Shown here piece after piece: positions 1 through 10,560 of a stretch of DNA of 64,000 nucleotides (positions are counted from its first letter, which is position 1; every line of letters starts with the position of its first letter). The stretch comes from Cristatella mucedo. Taxonomy: Eukaryota > Bryozoa > Phylactolaemata > Cristatellidae. Below the pieces are notes generated by a model. The model was not told the DNA's origin, made no database searches, and saw only the letters and a list, made by a program, of their open reading frames with translations. Position numbers and translations under genes: made by a program. Where the stretch lies: the NCBI GenBank assembly GCA_009760855.2, contig WPIO01000087.1:1314501-1378500 (forward strand), given 5' to 3'.

Positions 1-99
1 GGTGCTCTTAGTGAACTAAATCTCGTTCGAGAAACCATTTATATGCCGGGAGGAAAGCATGGCAATTTGTCACGATAATAAGCACAACGTGAGTGAGCT

Positions 100-695
100 T
101 CCATCTTTCATAAGCTTTATCAAGCCGGTTAACATGGATATACAGTTCATTTGTATATAGTGCCCTAAGAAAACTTAATCTCTATTCAGTTGGGAGTGAT
201 TAAAGTGCTTTGTGAGCACACGAACTGAAGGCACAGTCTCTAAATGATGGAATGCTGGTTAGAGCTTAGCATCTAACGAACCTGAAGAAAAAAAGAGCTG
301 CTGGTGCAATGCCTGCAGCCTGGCTGGGAAGTTTGGATTGGATGGGGAGGCTTTAGCAGGGGAAAAAAAGTAGGTAAACGTGAGCGACGAGATTTCAAAG
401 TTCATTCCCCTGCTTGCTTAGGAGGCACGGCAGATCAGCGAGAGTGGTGCAAAGTGGCAACTGTGAGACTCACGACAGACAAAACTAGCTTCAAGGTTTT
501 CCACTATCTGTAAGCCTCTAATTGCATAGGCCGGCATCAGCAAGCAGAGTTACAGAAGTCGAGATGGAATGTCACAGATGTTAATTGAGGTATTTCTGTC
601 TAAACCGACCTGAATTTTCGCGATGTTACTAAGTTCAAAGTAGGCATACATGAATGCGGAACTAACGTGGTCGTCTAGTCATTTCGGAACGATAT
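100..695 (-). mobile_element. Decayed L2-like LINE 3' portion
   Basis: Read on the minus strand, about 430-690 aligns by eye with the better copy at 853-1870. It keeps in order the segments around 'cacgacagacaa', 'cagaagtcgaga', 'gatgttactaagtt' and 'tggtcgtcta'. The part towards position 100 contains a degraded version of the family tail ('ctttatcaag', 'aacttaatctct'). No reading frame survives. This is an old, 5'-truncated copy of the family that occurs at least nine times in this window. Confidence 0.6.
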
Positions 696-852
696 AGTTA
701 GTATTATTGTTATTAAATAGAGACACCACGATCGAAACATTGTAAAGCTAAGACAAATTTTGCAATAACTATAAAGTTTGTGTATATCATCACAATGCAA
801 AATGAACACACTCCAGTTAACACTAAGCATCAAGCAAACTCCAGCATGGCTA

Positions 853-1870
853 TAATAATGATAATAATGCACTTGATAAAGCGCCCTCAGAGAACTTAAT
901 CTCTCTCTAGGCGCTTTACATTTGCTGCAAAGGGGAAATGCAATTGAATGGTGAGCAATATCATGCTTGATAAACAAACAAAATGAATAATATGGTTAGG
1001 GCTGACATGCACTGGGGATGCATGCAAATGTGGTTAGTGGCAGCATGCACAGTGTCAGCACGCATAAGCACATCAAGGACGAATCGCAGGGACCCACTAA
1101 ATGCCGTCCTAAATAGGTGTGTTTGTAAGTTCTTTTTAAATGTGGTCAGGTCAGAAGATGTTCTGACGCAGGTCAGGAGGGAGTTCCAGGCTTTCGGACC
1201 ATACGAACTAAATGCACGGTCTCCAAAGAATTTGAGGTTTGTATGAGGTATTTGTAGACTGTTGGATTTCGAAAAGCAGGTGGTATGATGCTTGGCCTGA
1301 TGGGGGGTATATCTAAGAGATAGGCTGGAGCCATAGAATGAAGAGACCTAAAAGTGAGCAACAAAACCTTGAAGTCAATCCGTTGCCTCACTGGTAGCCA
1401 GTGCAGGTCGGCGAGAAGTGGTGTGTTGTGGCAACAGCGACGTTCACGACAGACAAGCCTAGCTGCAGAGTTTTGCACCAGCTGCAATCGCCTGATCGCA
1501 CATGCTGGTAGGCCAGTAAGCAGTGAGTTGCAGAAGTCGAGACAGGATGTCACGAATGCATGGGCTAACTTGGACGTGGTATCCTTATCTATACAAGCCC
1601 GAATTTTAGTAATGTTATGAAGTTGGAAATAGGCAGATTTGACTGTGGAGCTGATATGGTCGTCTAACGCGCTTTGGAATATGACACCTAGATTTCGAGC
1701 TGATTCAACTGGAGATATGCTGGCAGAGCCAATTTTGAAAGTCAGCCTTTCCAATTTCTGAATCACACTGGGTTTGCCCATAACTAGTAAGTTAGTTTTA
1801 TCATCGTTTAGCTTTAGAAAATTTGCTGCCATCCATGTGCGGATGTCATCAATACATGCAATATATATCA
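853..1870 (-). mobile_element. L2-clade LINE, 3' end with C-terminal part of reverse transcriptase ORF
   Basis: The minus strand encodes the C-terminal part of a non-LTR retrotransposon ORF2. After the reverse transcriptase core come [30 protein letters not shown], a stretch like LDFCNSLLTGLPACAIRRLQ and the LHWLPVRQRIDFKVLLL motif. These are characteristic of L2/CR1-clade elements. The copy is 5'-truncated where it meets TA-rich DNA near 1870. A frame break lies before the final 'tsnslet' region. Its 3' end on the plus strand near 853-910 shows the family tail: a hairpin of AAAGCGCC / GGCGCTTT arms followed by an ATT-rich tract. It is non-autonomous now, since the endonuclease and the catalytic YADD region are missing. 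Confidence 0.88.
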
Positions 1871-2053
1871 ATATATCCCATTCATAAACAGAAAAAGGCT
1901 TTGTAATGTAGGTATGGCCGACCAATGCCTTGCCTGGCATAGATTCCCCAAGTCTATCACAGTTAAGCCTTCGGCAAGAAGTGAAATGCACACACTTCAT
2001 CTGGGATGGGAGTCTAATTCCGATGAGCCATTGGAGAGCCATGGTATAGAGAT

Positions 2054-2249
<196 letters not shown>

Positions 2250-2342
2250 ACAAAGCGACGTGAATCCAAGGACATGAACCAGCGCTGGTGGTCAAAGGCA
2301 AACGTGGCTGCCCCAGGAGTGGCTTGCGATGCGCAGACTCAC

Positions 2343-2477
2343 CTCCCGTATGATCTCCAGTCGGTCCGGTCGAGGTCGAGGGAGTCGAGCCGCCCTGGGC
2401 TAGCCAGTCAATGGTGTCGCTGCTATCCTGAGTCCAGCCGCAGCTGCCGGCATCGAACGAGCAGTTGAAGATTCCGC
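2343..2477 (-). CDS. MAM domain exon, N-terminal part (best preserved)
   Basis: The 135-nt exon begins after a gcgcag acceptor and ends at a perfect donor reading ggag|gtgagt. It is phase 1 at both ends, so it is symmetric. Its translation is uninterrupted and shows [11 protein letters not shown], then [13 protein letters not shown], then a Ser/Thr-rich stretch and [10 protein letters not shown]. This is the textbook first third of a MAM domain (Cys-x-Phe-Asp/Glu, CGW, DW, TGP-x-x-DHT). It joins in frame to the preceding C-terminal exon that ends at 2906. The next exon of this domain would lie at lower coordinates. It is not seen, because LINE and microsatellite DNA follow. Confidence 0.88.
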
Positions 2478-2905
2478 CTGCGCATCGGCAAAAGCAATGA
2501 ATTGCGTACGACAAATCCTCTGGCAGCGCAGTCTGGCAACGCAGGCGGCGTGAGAGGCTTGGGAGGAGACGGGAGAGGAAAGAGGCAGCGCCCGAGGACG
2601 AGCCCGAGCCGAGGCGAGGCTGGCTGGCTGGCAGCACGAGCCTCACCCGCAACGCTAGGAGACGCTGTCGTCGTTGCTGCGGTCAAGTTCTGACTGTTCG
2701 TGACCAATGCCGACGCCGGTATGGCTGCAATGAGCAAGCCGCATGCATCGATGGCTCGCAGCGCCGACGCCGCGGCAGACTTCGCAAACGCTAACAAAAG
2801 TCCGGCAGTGCTGCGGCAGCTAGCAGACCCAGCGCACAGCTGGCCCAGCCAGACCGGATGCAGCGAGCAGACAGCGTTCGCGAGAGCGAGAGAGCGGCTT
2901 CTCAC

Positions 2906-3060
2906 CGCCGCAGGTGGACTCGCTCAGGCTGACGTCATCCACCGCTATGTCGCCGAGAGCTGCACTTCCTCTGATGCCGATCACAAAGATCTGCAACAGA
3001 GCCAGCCAGCACGGGACGTGGCGCTGTCTCGCGAATGGCGAGGGGGCCGCACAGCGCCAA
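2906..3060 (-). CDS. MAM domain exon, C-terminal part
   Basis: The minus-strand reading gives a hydrophobic strand LLQIFVIGIRG, then GDIAVDDVSLSESTC, the classic last strand of a MAM domain (QIVFEGxRG...GDIAIDDV...C). The exon ends in phase 1 at cggcg|gtgaga. A plausible acceptor (ctccag) lies just above 3060. Spliced to the exon at 2477 the frame stays open, giving Cys-Gly-Gly-Gly-Ile across the junction. No frame break is seen in the part shown. The donor is firm; the acceptor is less certain. Confidence 0.85.
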
Positions 3061-3189
3061 CTGGAGGTTGCACAGCAAAGTGCAGCCCTAGGCTGCGGAC
3101 ACATGCCCACGGCCCGACTGCTTCACCCTAACATGTGAAAACACTCGGGTCAGTGACTAAAGCTGCATCCGTCTACACTGGCAGCAGCT

Positions 3190-3365
3190 CAGAGTCGTGT
3201 TGGCCGAGTTACAACTAGCCGTGTCTGCATTGCACGAAGAACAGCAGGCAGAAGAACAAAGAACAGTGTCGGTGCCGAGAGTGAAATGGGCGCACGGGCG
3301 GCCCTCAGCCGGCACTGGGAACGATCTCTTAGAACTGGAGATCGTACAGCTCGAGCAGACGGTGG
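3190..3365 (-). CDS. Probable MAM middle-exon remnant
   Basis: The minus frame contains VRSPVLRDRSQCRL followed by PISLSAPTLFFV. This resembles the A-x-L-x-SP ... Cys ... strand of the middle MAM exon. It sits just upstream, in gene direction, of the C-terminal exon at 2906-3060, where a middle exon is expected. The 5' part (YxYxET) is not recognisable and no splice site is certain. Confidence 0.35.
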
Positions 3366-3984
3366 CAAAATAACAGAAATAATCCAGCCGCCACCCACAG
3401 GTACAACAAGGAAACATCTGTGAGACTGAATAAGTTTTACTGTAGAGTGCAATGGTCGGAAGACGTGTAGTTAACGTGCAGCCGTGTGCACAACAGCGAT
3501 TCCAACCTATGGACTAGTATCTCCACGCTAGTGGCTCAATACGATCTACTCGAGCTGCTCTGCTGAGATCAGCCTCTGAGACCAAAGCACTGTCGGCTTT
3601 TTAACACTAGCGGCCACACTCGAGTCTTTGGAAGCTCGGATGCCTACATTCTTAGGTAGCTTTCTGCACGATATAAATCCGTTGTGTAAACATTCAGAAC
3701 CATTTACTGGTCTTATTGCAGAATGCTGCATTCGCACTGCTGTTTTAATCAGTTTTCTGATCGGTCGGAAATGGTCGGGTATATGTCTAATGCATCTAAT
3801 GTCTAAAGAATTAGAAAGACCGGCTTCTTTCTAGAAACCGGCCTAGAACAATCAGATATCCTTTCCCATCGGCCATCCTCCATCCGCCCCCTTAAGCGCA
3901 TCAATCGATGATGTGGGAGCAGTTGGCAGGTGACTCGTACCTGAGCAATTTACATTGCCAGTCCCGAAAGCAATTTACCATCAA

Positions 3985-4076
3985 GACAGAGATGGAGAGA
4001 GGAGAGAGAGAGACGTAGAGAGAGAGAGACGAGAGAGATGAGAGAGAGAGAGAGAGCGAGAGCGGAAGGAAAGGAG

Positions 4077-4110
<34 letters not shown>

Positions 4111-4233
4111 TAGGAGGAGGTGCGGTTGAGGTGAGAAGGAGAGGAGAGGAGAGAGAGAGTTAGAGAGCGGAGAAGGAGGGGGCGAGGGAGAGAGAGAGAG
4201 AGTGAGAGGAGAGAGAGAGAGAGGGGGAGAGAG

Positions 4234-4310
<77 letters not shown>

Positions 4311-4440
4311 CAGAAGAGAGAGAGAGAAGAGAAGGCAAGAAGATCAAGAGATGGACGGGAGGGGGAGTCAAAGAAGAGGTAGGAGAGAGGGGAGGGGGAG
4401 AAGAGAGGCCAGAGAGGGCTGGGAGGAGAGTGAAAAAAAA
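3985..4440. repeat. Imperfect (GA)n tract in intron
   Basis: Some 450 bases are almost entirely purine on the plus strand, with a perfect GA core near 4240-4310. They lie between MAM exons. The open frames here (Arg/Glu or Ser/Leu repeats) are artefacts of the repeat. Confidence 0.95.
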
Positions 4441-4925
4441 AACAGCCTGGTCTTCCTGACAAGTCAGGGACAGCCCCCCGAAAAAAAGTTAAAATTAAAA
4501 AGGGAGGCAAGCCTGCTTTAGCATCCAATCATCAATAGCAGCAGAGAAGAGAGAAGTAAAGGGTAGCTTGATGTCACTGCAAGCAGCATTCGGGTTATGC
4601 ACATCGCCCGCTGCTGCTCCTGAAGGCTAGGATAGAGGGGTGCCAACTACACGCAAGATTCGAGCGCGACCACAGCCTGATTTGTGACCATCGTCGCGCG
4701 GCAACTCAGCGAGCCATTGGCGACACAGCGAGCCAACGGTCGATGCCGCACTGACTCACTCGAGTCACCCTGTAATGCGTCGTTGCAGCTGGGGTCCTAG
4801 CGTCTGGCAGTCGGCAACCGGCACCTTGCCCGCTGAGCTTTCCAAACGTCAACTGTGTCCCTGTTGCGCACCGACTGTGGCAAATCCACACCGTCTCGTT
4901 GCGGCTCGTTTGACTAACACGTACG

Positions 4926-5100
4926 TACTTGAACGTTCTTCCACCATGAGGCTTGCCCGTGTCGCGGCCGCCAGTTGATGTGCGTACCAGAAACCGGAAG
5001 CGCGGCCGGATGCCGAGGCGCGGGCAAGTGACTACCGCTCTCCAGCCGTCGCCGTGACTGCCCGGCTGCCCGACCGACGTCTCGATGTAGATGTACGTGC
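4926..5100 (-). CDS. MAM domain exon, middle part, with frame break
   Basis: The acceptor is ttttttggcggtttgcag, with a long pyrimidine tract, and entry is in phase 1. The first frame reads GTYIYIETSVGQPGSHG, the YxYxET/S-x-x-PG strand of a MAM domain. After about 30 codons the match moves to another frame, reading FWYAHQLAAATRASLMVEER, the Cys-F-WYHM-G...L-x-V-x-x-R strand. A single-base indel must therefore lie near 5010. A gtacgt donor near 4925 is plausible. Further on, NETVWICHS resembles the next MAM strand (x-x-LW-x-x-G), so the exon could extend further. Confidence 0.8.
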
Positions 5101-5249
5101 CTGCAAACCGCCAAAAAAACCAAAGGGCGCCGGCGTGAGGAGGTCCCTTTGCTTCCTGCCGAGCAAGCAGGCCGGGTCAGATAGTGGAGATGGTGAGTGC
5201 AGTGGCTGATGACACACCCGTCAAAACGTGGCGATGGCGTCAAACGCTA

Positions 5250-5450
5250 GCAGAAACGACCAGAGAAAGCGAAATGGCGTGCAGTGCAGCCCCCTCCGGC
5301 CCCATGATCCTCGAAGCAGCAGGCGCTGCCTCGAGGTGGAGCTTTGTATTTTGTGGTGTGGAGGCAAGGAAGGACGGTGCAGCAGCCGCAGACAAGCCAA
5401 GCGGCAGCCACGGGAGCCAAAAACGGAAGTGGCAGTTGCTTAAAGCGGCC
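5250..5450 (-). CDS. Probable MAM middle/C-terminal strand sequence
   Basis: One minus frame reads AALSNCHFRFWLPW, similar to the Cys-x-x-F-WYHM strand. Further on it reads GAALHAISLSLVV, similar to the W-x-x-A-x-V-x-L strand. It lies in gene order just after the N-terminal exon at 5485-5602, where this part of the domain is expected. Splice sites are not resolved and the final IDDV is not visible. Confidence 0.5.
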
Positions 5451-5484
5451 TTACCCGGCAGGTGAGCCTTAGAGTGTGGGTCAC

Positions 5485-5602
5485 CTTGATGGACCAAGTG
5501 CCGAAGGAGGGCGTGGAGCCGCTGTATTCAATCCAAGTCGAAAATCGCCTCGTAGTACTAGGTCTCCACAAGGCACACGCCGTTCTCGAAGTTCGCAGTT
5601 CA
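5485..5602 (-). CDS. MAM domain exon, N-terminal part, frame-broken
   Basis: Entry is in phase 1 after the acceptor cgtctccag. The codons AAC TGC are followed by one extra base, after which the frame gives NFENGVCLVET, the MAM N-terminal Cys-x-Phe-Glu-x-x-x-Cys. Later, again in a shifted frame, comes WIEYSGSTPSFGTWSIK, the DW-I-x-x-SGSTPS strand. It ends at catcaag|gtgacc. At least two single-base indels are needed to read it as one exon, yet both splice sites look intact. Confidence 0.75.
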
Positions 5603-6114
5603 CTGGAGACGAAAATGGAAGCAGTAGACAGACTCGGTCAGGGCGCCCGTCAGGGTGCACACGAGCTAGTGGAGGTCAGTCATTCTTAAATCATCATCCC
5701 AGCAGCATCACTCATTTCATACACCTCAGCCTCATGTGTATGAGTTCCTGTCTGAAAGGAAGAAATGCATCAATCACTCACTCACTCAGTACCTTAAGTC
5801 CCCAACTGAGGCTCTTCTGATGAGGCATAAGGCTATAGGCATATAAAGCTAAAAGCTGCTCAGGCACGGCTATCTAACTCAAACACACAAGCACTGGATG
5901 CTTGCTTGCAAAGTCGCAATGGTCCACATCTACATCTTCTATCTAATCTACACCTTGTGTCCCAGTCTGGTCTGGCTCCTGACCTGGCTCCCCATCATCA
6001 AGTGGCAAAGAGTTTTGAGGCTCTGTTGTAACTGCTCAATGCATCTATGGTACTCGTGCATTTTGCAAACAGAGCCAGTTTGAGTTTTGAGAGATAGAGG
6101 AACAAAGAAGTGAG

Positions 6115-6116
<2 letters not shown>

Positions 6117-6170
<54 letters not shown>

Positions 6171-6202
6171 GAGAGAAGAGTGAGAGAGAGAGAGAGAGAG
6201 GA
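6117..6202. repeat. (GA)n microsatellite
   Basis: Near-perfect GA repeat of about 80 bases, with one short interruption around 6167-6183, in an intron of the MAM gene. Confidence 0.95.
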
Positions 6203-6479
6203 GACCTGCATAATCACAAGAGTGGGGCAACCTCAAATTGCTAAAAGGCAGCGCTGGCCGCAATGCTTGGTTAACTTAGAGGCTGAGTGCGCTCTGCTGA
6301 GAGCAAAAATGCAGGCGAAGCTTGAAAAGCCATGCAGAGCCACAGCAGGTGCACACACGTGACACAAGACGCAGTGCACAGGGTGCTCAGACGAGCGCTC
6401 GAGCGGAGCATAACCACCGTTATAGGCCCCCTGCAGGCATGCAGCCTTGCCCCCGGCGCTGTGCACACAGCAGCTCACG

Positions 6480-6665
6480 CGGGGAGCGGGCAGGGCCGGC
6501 GACGGCGACGTGTCATCGACGGCGAGGTCGCGGCGCACCTGGCTGCTGGTCACTGCTCGAGTGCGATCTGATGGGCGAGCGACAGGCGACACGATGTGAT
6601 GACGTGGCGTGGGGCCCACACGGTCCTCTGGTCGCCACTGATGACAAGCAGCTGATGTTGAGTAG
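6480..6665 (-). CDS. MAM domain C-terminal exon candidate
   Basis: The minus frame runs from a QLLVTVK strand through HQWRPEDRVG to SSQVRRDLAVDDTSPS. The last part matches the terminal MAM strand (GDIAVDDVSxS) in sequence and position, after the middle exon at 6902-7046. A separate ELGIDDK occurs at 6745-6765; which of the two is the real domain end is unresolved. Acceptor and donor are uncertain. Confidence 0.6.
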
Positions 6666-6901
6666 GTCTTCACGGTTACGAGCAGCTGGGAAGCGACAGA
6701 GCAGTGCGATGGCATCAGCAGCCGTGTTCCTAACAGTCTAGAACTATTTATCGTCGATCCCCAACTCCTGCGCCCGCCGCTGCGCTTCGATCGAGGGCAC
6801 AGTGACGAGTGGCAAAAAGAGCGCTCTCGCTGACGCACGACACGCGCAAAGCTGCCCAGCTGCACGGCAGCAGGGGCAGGCGACAGCGTCGGTGGGTTCA
6901 C

Positions 6902-7046
6902 CTTGACGTTCATGCGCCGGCGCCACTCAGAATGTACCAGAAGCTGAAGCATTACGGCGGCCAGTCGCATGGGTTGACGGCTCGACAGTGAGGACAGCGG
7001 TGGAGTTTGCCGTCTCGTCGCGCTCGGACGACGTTCACGTAATAGC
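6902..7046 (-). CDS. MAM domain exon, middle part, frame-broken
   Basis: The acceptor cactattttag gives phase 1 entry into GYYVNVV (the YYVYVE strand). Later comes CFSFWYILSGAGA and, in a shifted frame, MNVKV. That is the Cys-x-x-F-WY-x-x-SGAG-x-x-x-V strand of a MAM domain. A stop separates the two halves in the first frame, so at least one or two indels are present. The donor gtcaag|gtgaac is plausible. The 145-nt length is typical of the middle exons here. Confidence 0.8.
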
Positions 7047-7439
7047 CTAAAATAGTGGAAGGACAGGGTGCGTGCGGCAATGGCGTGTACAGCAGCCTGG
7101 AGCAGCTGCTGCGTGTCCGACTGGACCAGATCGAGTGGAGCAGCTTAGCGCAGCAGCGGCAGCACTTGTGGCTGGGCCTGTCGCAACCTCGCAGGGAGGA
7201 GGGAAGCTTGTCAGTCGTGAACAAGCCTCCACAAAGGGTCGAGGGTGACCTGGCACACCAAGGATTTGGGTAGAACCAACAGAGATGCCCGTGTTATAGC
7301 ATGACCCTGCAAAGCACCATCTCATTCTACACGCATTTCGAGGCGAATGGGAGCAGATGTGGTCACTGAGAGCAATTCTGCAGACCTTGGAAAAGGAAGC
7401 CCTTTGACCTTGCTCGCACCCAAATCGCAGGGGAGGCTG

Positions 7440-7570
7440 GAGCATGTCGGCACGCTCGGTCCTACTGCTTCTTCCCTGGTGGAGTCTCCAGGGCGGGTCC
7501 GCCGTCACGGTCAAAGAGCCTTCGTTCGATACAGCCAAAGAGTGTGGAGGGACATGGCACTCACGGAGCG
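7440..7570 (-). CDS. Probable MAM middle-exon strand
   Basis: The minus frame reads SNEGSLTVTADPPWRLHQG, resembling the MAM strand G-x-L-x-V followed by W-x-x-x-G. It follows in gene order directly after the N-terminal exon at 7630-7768. The YxYxE start of the exon is not recognised. Confidence 0.45.
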
Positions 7571-7629
7571 GTCGATGTAAAGGCGCTGACCCGGCGCAAG
7601 CAACGACGCTGCCCCCACTTCTCTCTTAC

Positions 7630-7768
7630 TTTCTGGTTCGGTGGCATATGTGCGATCGATGCGCTGGCCGGTGGTGGTCCCCGAACCCTAGACTGCGGCG
7701 CCAGTCGAGGATTGTCGTTGGTGGCCTAGAGTCACACTGGCAGAAGCTCACCTCAAAATTGCACACCG
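7630..7768 (-). CDS. MAM domain exon, N-terminal part
   Basis: Phase 1 acceptor (ctcagctcag) and strong donor (cagaaa|gtaagag). The uninterrupted frame gives VCNFEVSFCQC, then TTILDWRRSLGFGDHH, the Cys-x-Phe-Glu ... Cys ... DW pattern. The TGP-x-x-DHT strand is poorly conserved. The exit phase differs from the expected phase 1, which suggests one indel in the second half. This is among the clearest N-terminal exons in the series. Confidence 0.85.
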
Positions 7769-8196
7769 CTGAGCTGAGACATCGTTTGCAGGTAAAAGAG
7801 GCCAAAGAGCGAGCCAAATCGAGCAACACGGGCTTTTTGCCAAAAGGCTCTGCCCGCCGCGGCAAGCGACGTCTACCTGCTGTTAGCGCAAAAGCCACCG
7901 AAGCACAGAAGAGACAGCGTGCGGTTTTCCGGGTAGACGTCTGCAAAGCGACGACCTCTAGCATCTCGCGCGGCGTTGGCGGGACAGCGGGTGGCTGATG
8001 GTGATGCCAAAAGATGTCGACTAGAGACGAGGCACGCTGACCCTAGGGAGCGTGGCGGACGCCATAGTACGCCTTGCGCCGCTGCTCACGATGCATCGGC
8101 CGGGGGAGGTAGGTGAAGGCTGGGCCAGATGGCCCGGACCGAGCGGGCCAGTACGGAGGCCGTCACGGGTAGGCTGGCTGGCTGGCGGGAGGTTAC

Positions 8197-8290
8197 CAAC
8201 CTTGAAGGGCAGCTGCCATCCTGTCATTTGTGACGTCATCCACTCGCGATGGCTTACTGGTTGCCAGTGCCGGCGGTCGCTTCCGAGGGC
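8197..8290 (-). CDS. MAM domain C-terminal exon candidate
   Basis: The minus strand shows LALGSDRRHWQPV in one frame and VDDVTNDRMAA in another, matching the last two strands of a MAM domain with an indel between them. A good donor reading gttg|gtaacc ends it. It lies where the C-terminal exon should follow the middle exon at 8680-8925. Confidence 0.65.
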
Positions 8291-8679
8291 GAGCTTACAC
8301 GACGACGCCTCGACGCATCGTCGAGTGGCCGGAGAGAGAGAGAGAGCGCTGAGAGCAGCATCAGCCGCCATCATGGTCAGCTCCAGTGTAGCCACTCGCA
8401 GCATGCTGCGCATCATCCATCATCTCATGGCTCGAGCATGCAAGCTGCACAAAGCTTAGCTCACATTCAGTAGCGGCGCGCTGAGCGCGGCGGCTGCAAC
8501 GTGAGGACATCAGGCCTAGGAGTCGGACATGGTCACCCGGACAGGCTTACGAAGCTCCAGGCGCTGCACAAAACTGGCACACAGACTGCTGCTGGGCTCT
8601 GCTGCTGCTGTCCCTGCTCCTAGCGGTCCACATTTAGCTGCAAGCCGTGCTGGGCCGAGTAGGAGCCGACGAGAGGACA

Positions 8680-8925
8680 GCTGCACCCTGCCTGCTGCTC
8701 AGACGTTGCAGCAGGTGCCGCGGCGAGTCCACACTTGGCCAGTCCCACAAGTCGTTCAAGTCCGGGGCAGTAAAGGCAGCGCAATGTCGATTTAGAGCGT
8801 CGAGTACATGTGATCCACCAGAATCACGCACGTCAGCGCCACCGGAGCCCACCACTGGGCTTTCACAGAGCTGTTCGCTCGCTGGCCACTGCGACCGTCC
8901 GTCTCGATGTAAACATACCAGCCAT
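8680..8925 (-). CDS. MAM domain exon, middle part, frame-broken
   Basis: The acceptor ggattttgcccag gives phase 1 entry into DGWYVYIETDGRSGQRA, an almost perfect MAM YVYIET strand. Then ESPVVGSGGADV and DHMYSTL (the YHMYG strand) appear in different frames, and finally DLNDLWDWPSVD, the LW-x-x-SG strand. Two or more single-base indels are required. Both splice position and strand order agree with the other units. Confidence 0.82.
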
Positions 8926-9099
8926 CTGGGCAAAATCCAAGATGAGTGTTCATCTAAAAGCAGCAAAAGGAAAGCCTCGCCAAGAGGCAAGCGCTGCTGC
9001 ATCCATCGAGTGAGCTAAAGATTGGAGCTGCACTGGCATATGAACTATCCGTACAGTGCAGCAACGATACGATAGCTGCGAGCTACGAGCGAGCAGCAG

Positions 9100-9211
9100 A
9101 AAATCGAACGACTGTATTTAAATGCGCCAAAGAACGCAGAGCCATCGTAAGCGGAGCCGTGCAGCGCCAACACAGCGCATGCGCGCGGCGCTGTAGTGGC
9201 TGGCCAGCCGC
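9100..9211 (-). CDS. MAM domain exon, middle part (shortened?)
   Basis: Acceptor gcagatcag, phase 1 entry, reading GGWPATTAP then ACAVLALHGSAYDGSAFFG. This resembles the Cys-x-x-L-x-Y-H-x-x-G-x-x-x-G strand. The usual YxYxETS strand is missing or very short. It follows the N-terminal exon at 9244-9410 after only a short gap, so the actual splice pattern here is uncertain. Confidence 0.5.
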
Positions 9212-9243
9212 CTGATCTGCAGAAGCGGAGACTAAGCGCGTAC

Positions 9244-9410
9244 CGACGCGTCGGTGGCAAGTTAAACATCGTCCGGGCCGGGTGGAGGAGTCGGCTGCCA
9301 CCGTGGCTGCCTTGCAATGCGCGATCCAGTTGGCGTGTCGAGTCGCGCTGGTCACTGCTTCGCGCGGAGTTGGCCATACGAAGTTGCAGTCAGAACAGAG
9401 TTGGGAGCGA
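9244..9410 (-). CDS. MAM domain exon, N-terminal part, divergent
   Basis: The acceptor is tctcatttgctcag. The frame gives LCSDCNFVWPTPREA, then HANWIAHCKAA and SSTRPGRC, matching Cys-x-Phe ... (D)W-I in position and spacing. A gt donor reading gcgtcg|gtacgc is possible. The CGW Cys and the second acidic residue are not conserved. Confidence 0.65.
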
Positions 9411-9717
9411 CTGAGCAAATGAGACAAGGAGAAAGTGAGAGCTACTGGTCGCGTTTGGCGGACTGAGGTCAAAAGTTCTGACCAACGGCGGCATCTGACT
9501 CACTACCTTCCTCCGTGATTGCAGCACATGCAACGCAAGCTACCCACAAGCGAGAAAAGTCAGAAGACATGGAGATTCAAAGGACGATCTAGAGCAGCCC
9601 GGGCCGAGCGAGGCGATCAGCTGAGGGCGGGAGGCAGAGCCAGGCAGTCTATCTGCACGCCGATCGGAGTGGACCTGGCAGCACTTTCATAGCCTGTGGA
9701 CAGGCTCGTGAGCTCAC

Positions 9718-10006
9718 CATTGGTGGGAGGAGGCGAGGTCGGAGTGCTGTCGCTGCGTGGTGCTGGCAGTGGTGGCACAGCTGCTGTGCTCATGTACCAG
9801 CGGCGGCGAGCTGGGATGGCGCGACTGACGTACTACTGCGCTACGACGTCGTCAATGGCGATTCCACTGGCAGCCACTCCGCCGGCTGCGCGTCGACCTG
9901 GACGAAAAGCGAGTGAAGTGAAGCGACGCACTACGCTCAGCATGCGCACATGAGCCACGGCGGCTGCGATGTGCCAGCTCGAGCGAGCGCTGACGATGGA
10001 GCCAAG
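9718..10006 (-). CDS. MAM domain exon, C-terminal part plus Thr/Ser/Pro linker
   Basis: The acceptor ggtgcgacag starts a frame with SARSSWHIAAAVAHVR (the G-x-x-W-x-x-A-x-V-x-V strand), FTSLAFRPGRRAAGG and SGIAIDDV, the complete C-terminal third of a MAM domain. A stop follows IDDVVAQ in this frame. In neighbouring frames a Thr/Ser/Pro-rich linker leads to the strong donor ccaatg|gtgagc. The linker would sit between MAM units. One indel near the stop would make the whole exon open. Confidence 0.8.
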
Positions 10007-10299
10007 CTGTCGCACCGGCCAAGGCGTGCAAATGCATCAATCCTCTTGGCGATTCACTGCTGGGGATGCTAGAATGGAGGCAGGGAATCGGTCGTTTGCC
10101 TCTGCATTTCTGCAAGCACAACCTGCACAGTGTATGATGGCACATGCACAGGTCAAGTGTTATTGCATATCTCTGCAGTTGCCCACATGCTGCACACATC
10201 TTGCCTGAGGAAGAGCCAGAGGGGCAGGCAGTGAGGCATAAGCTTCCTGTCTGCAGCGGGCCGTCCGAGCTGGACTCCGCCCTCAGACTCATAGCAGCG

Positions 10300-10560
10300 C
10301 GAGTCACCAGCCAAGAAATTGCGTCACATACCACCTCAACGAGCAACCCGCCGAGCTCGGGTCGAGACGACACTGTGATTTTGAGCTACGATTTTCTCGC
10401 GTCCCGGATCGCCCATGAAAATCTTGCTGGTCTTGCCCACCATCATCTTTCAACTTTGCTGGTCTTGTCGCTCTGGGTGAAAGACCCTGGCTCCACCACG
10501 GATCTGCCTCACTACTATCCACACTGGCTGCATATACACATTCATCGTTCTATAGGAGGT
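10300..10560 (-). CDS. MAM domain middle exon, frame-broken
   Basis: From the gene-direction start, one frame has MNVYMQPVW and GGARVFHPERQ (the YVYM ... A-R-L-x-SP strands). A second frame has SSAGCSLRWYVTQFLGW (Cys-x-L-R-WY strand). The order fits the C-terminal exon at 9718-10006 that follows. A cag acceptor near 10560 is possible. Confidence 0.6.

Noticed and set aside
6744-6770. ELGIDDK as a separate MAM domain end
   Set aside because: A better terminal strand (DLAVDDTSPS) lies about 230 bases further on in gene direction. Two ends so close cannot both belong to full domains.
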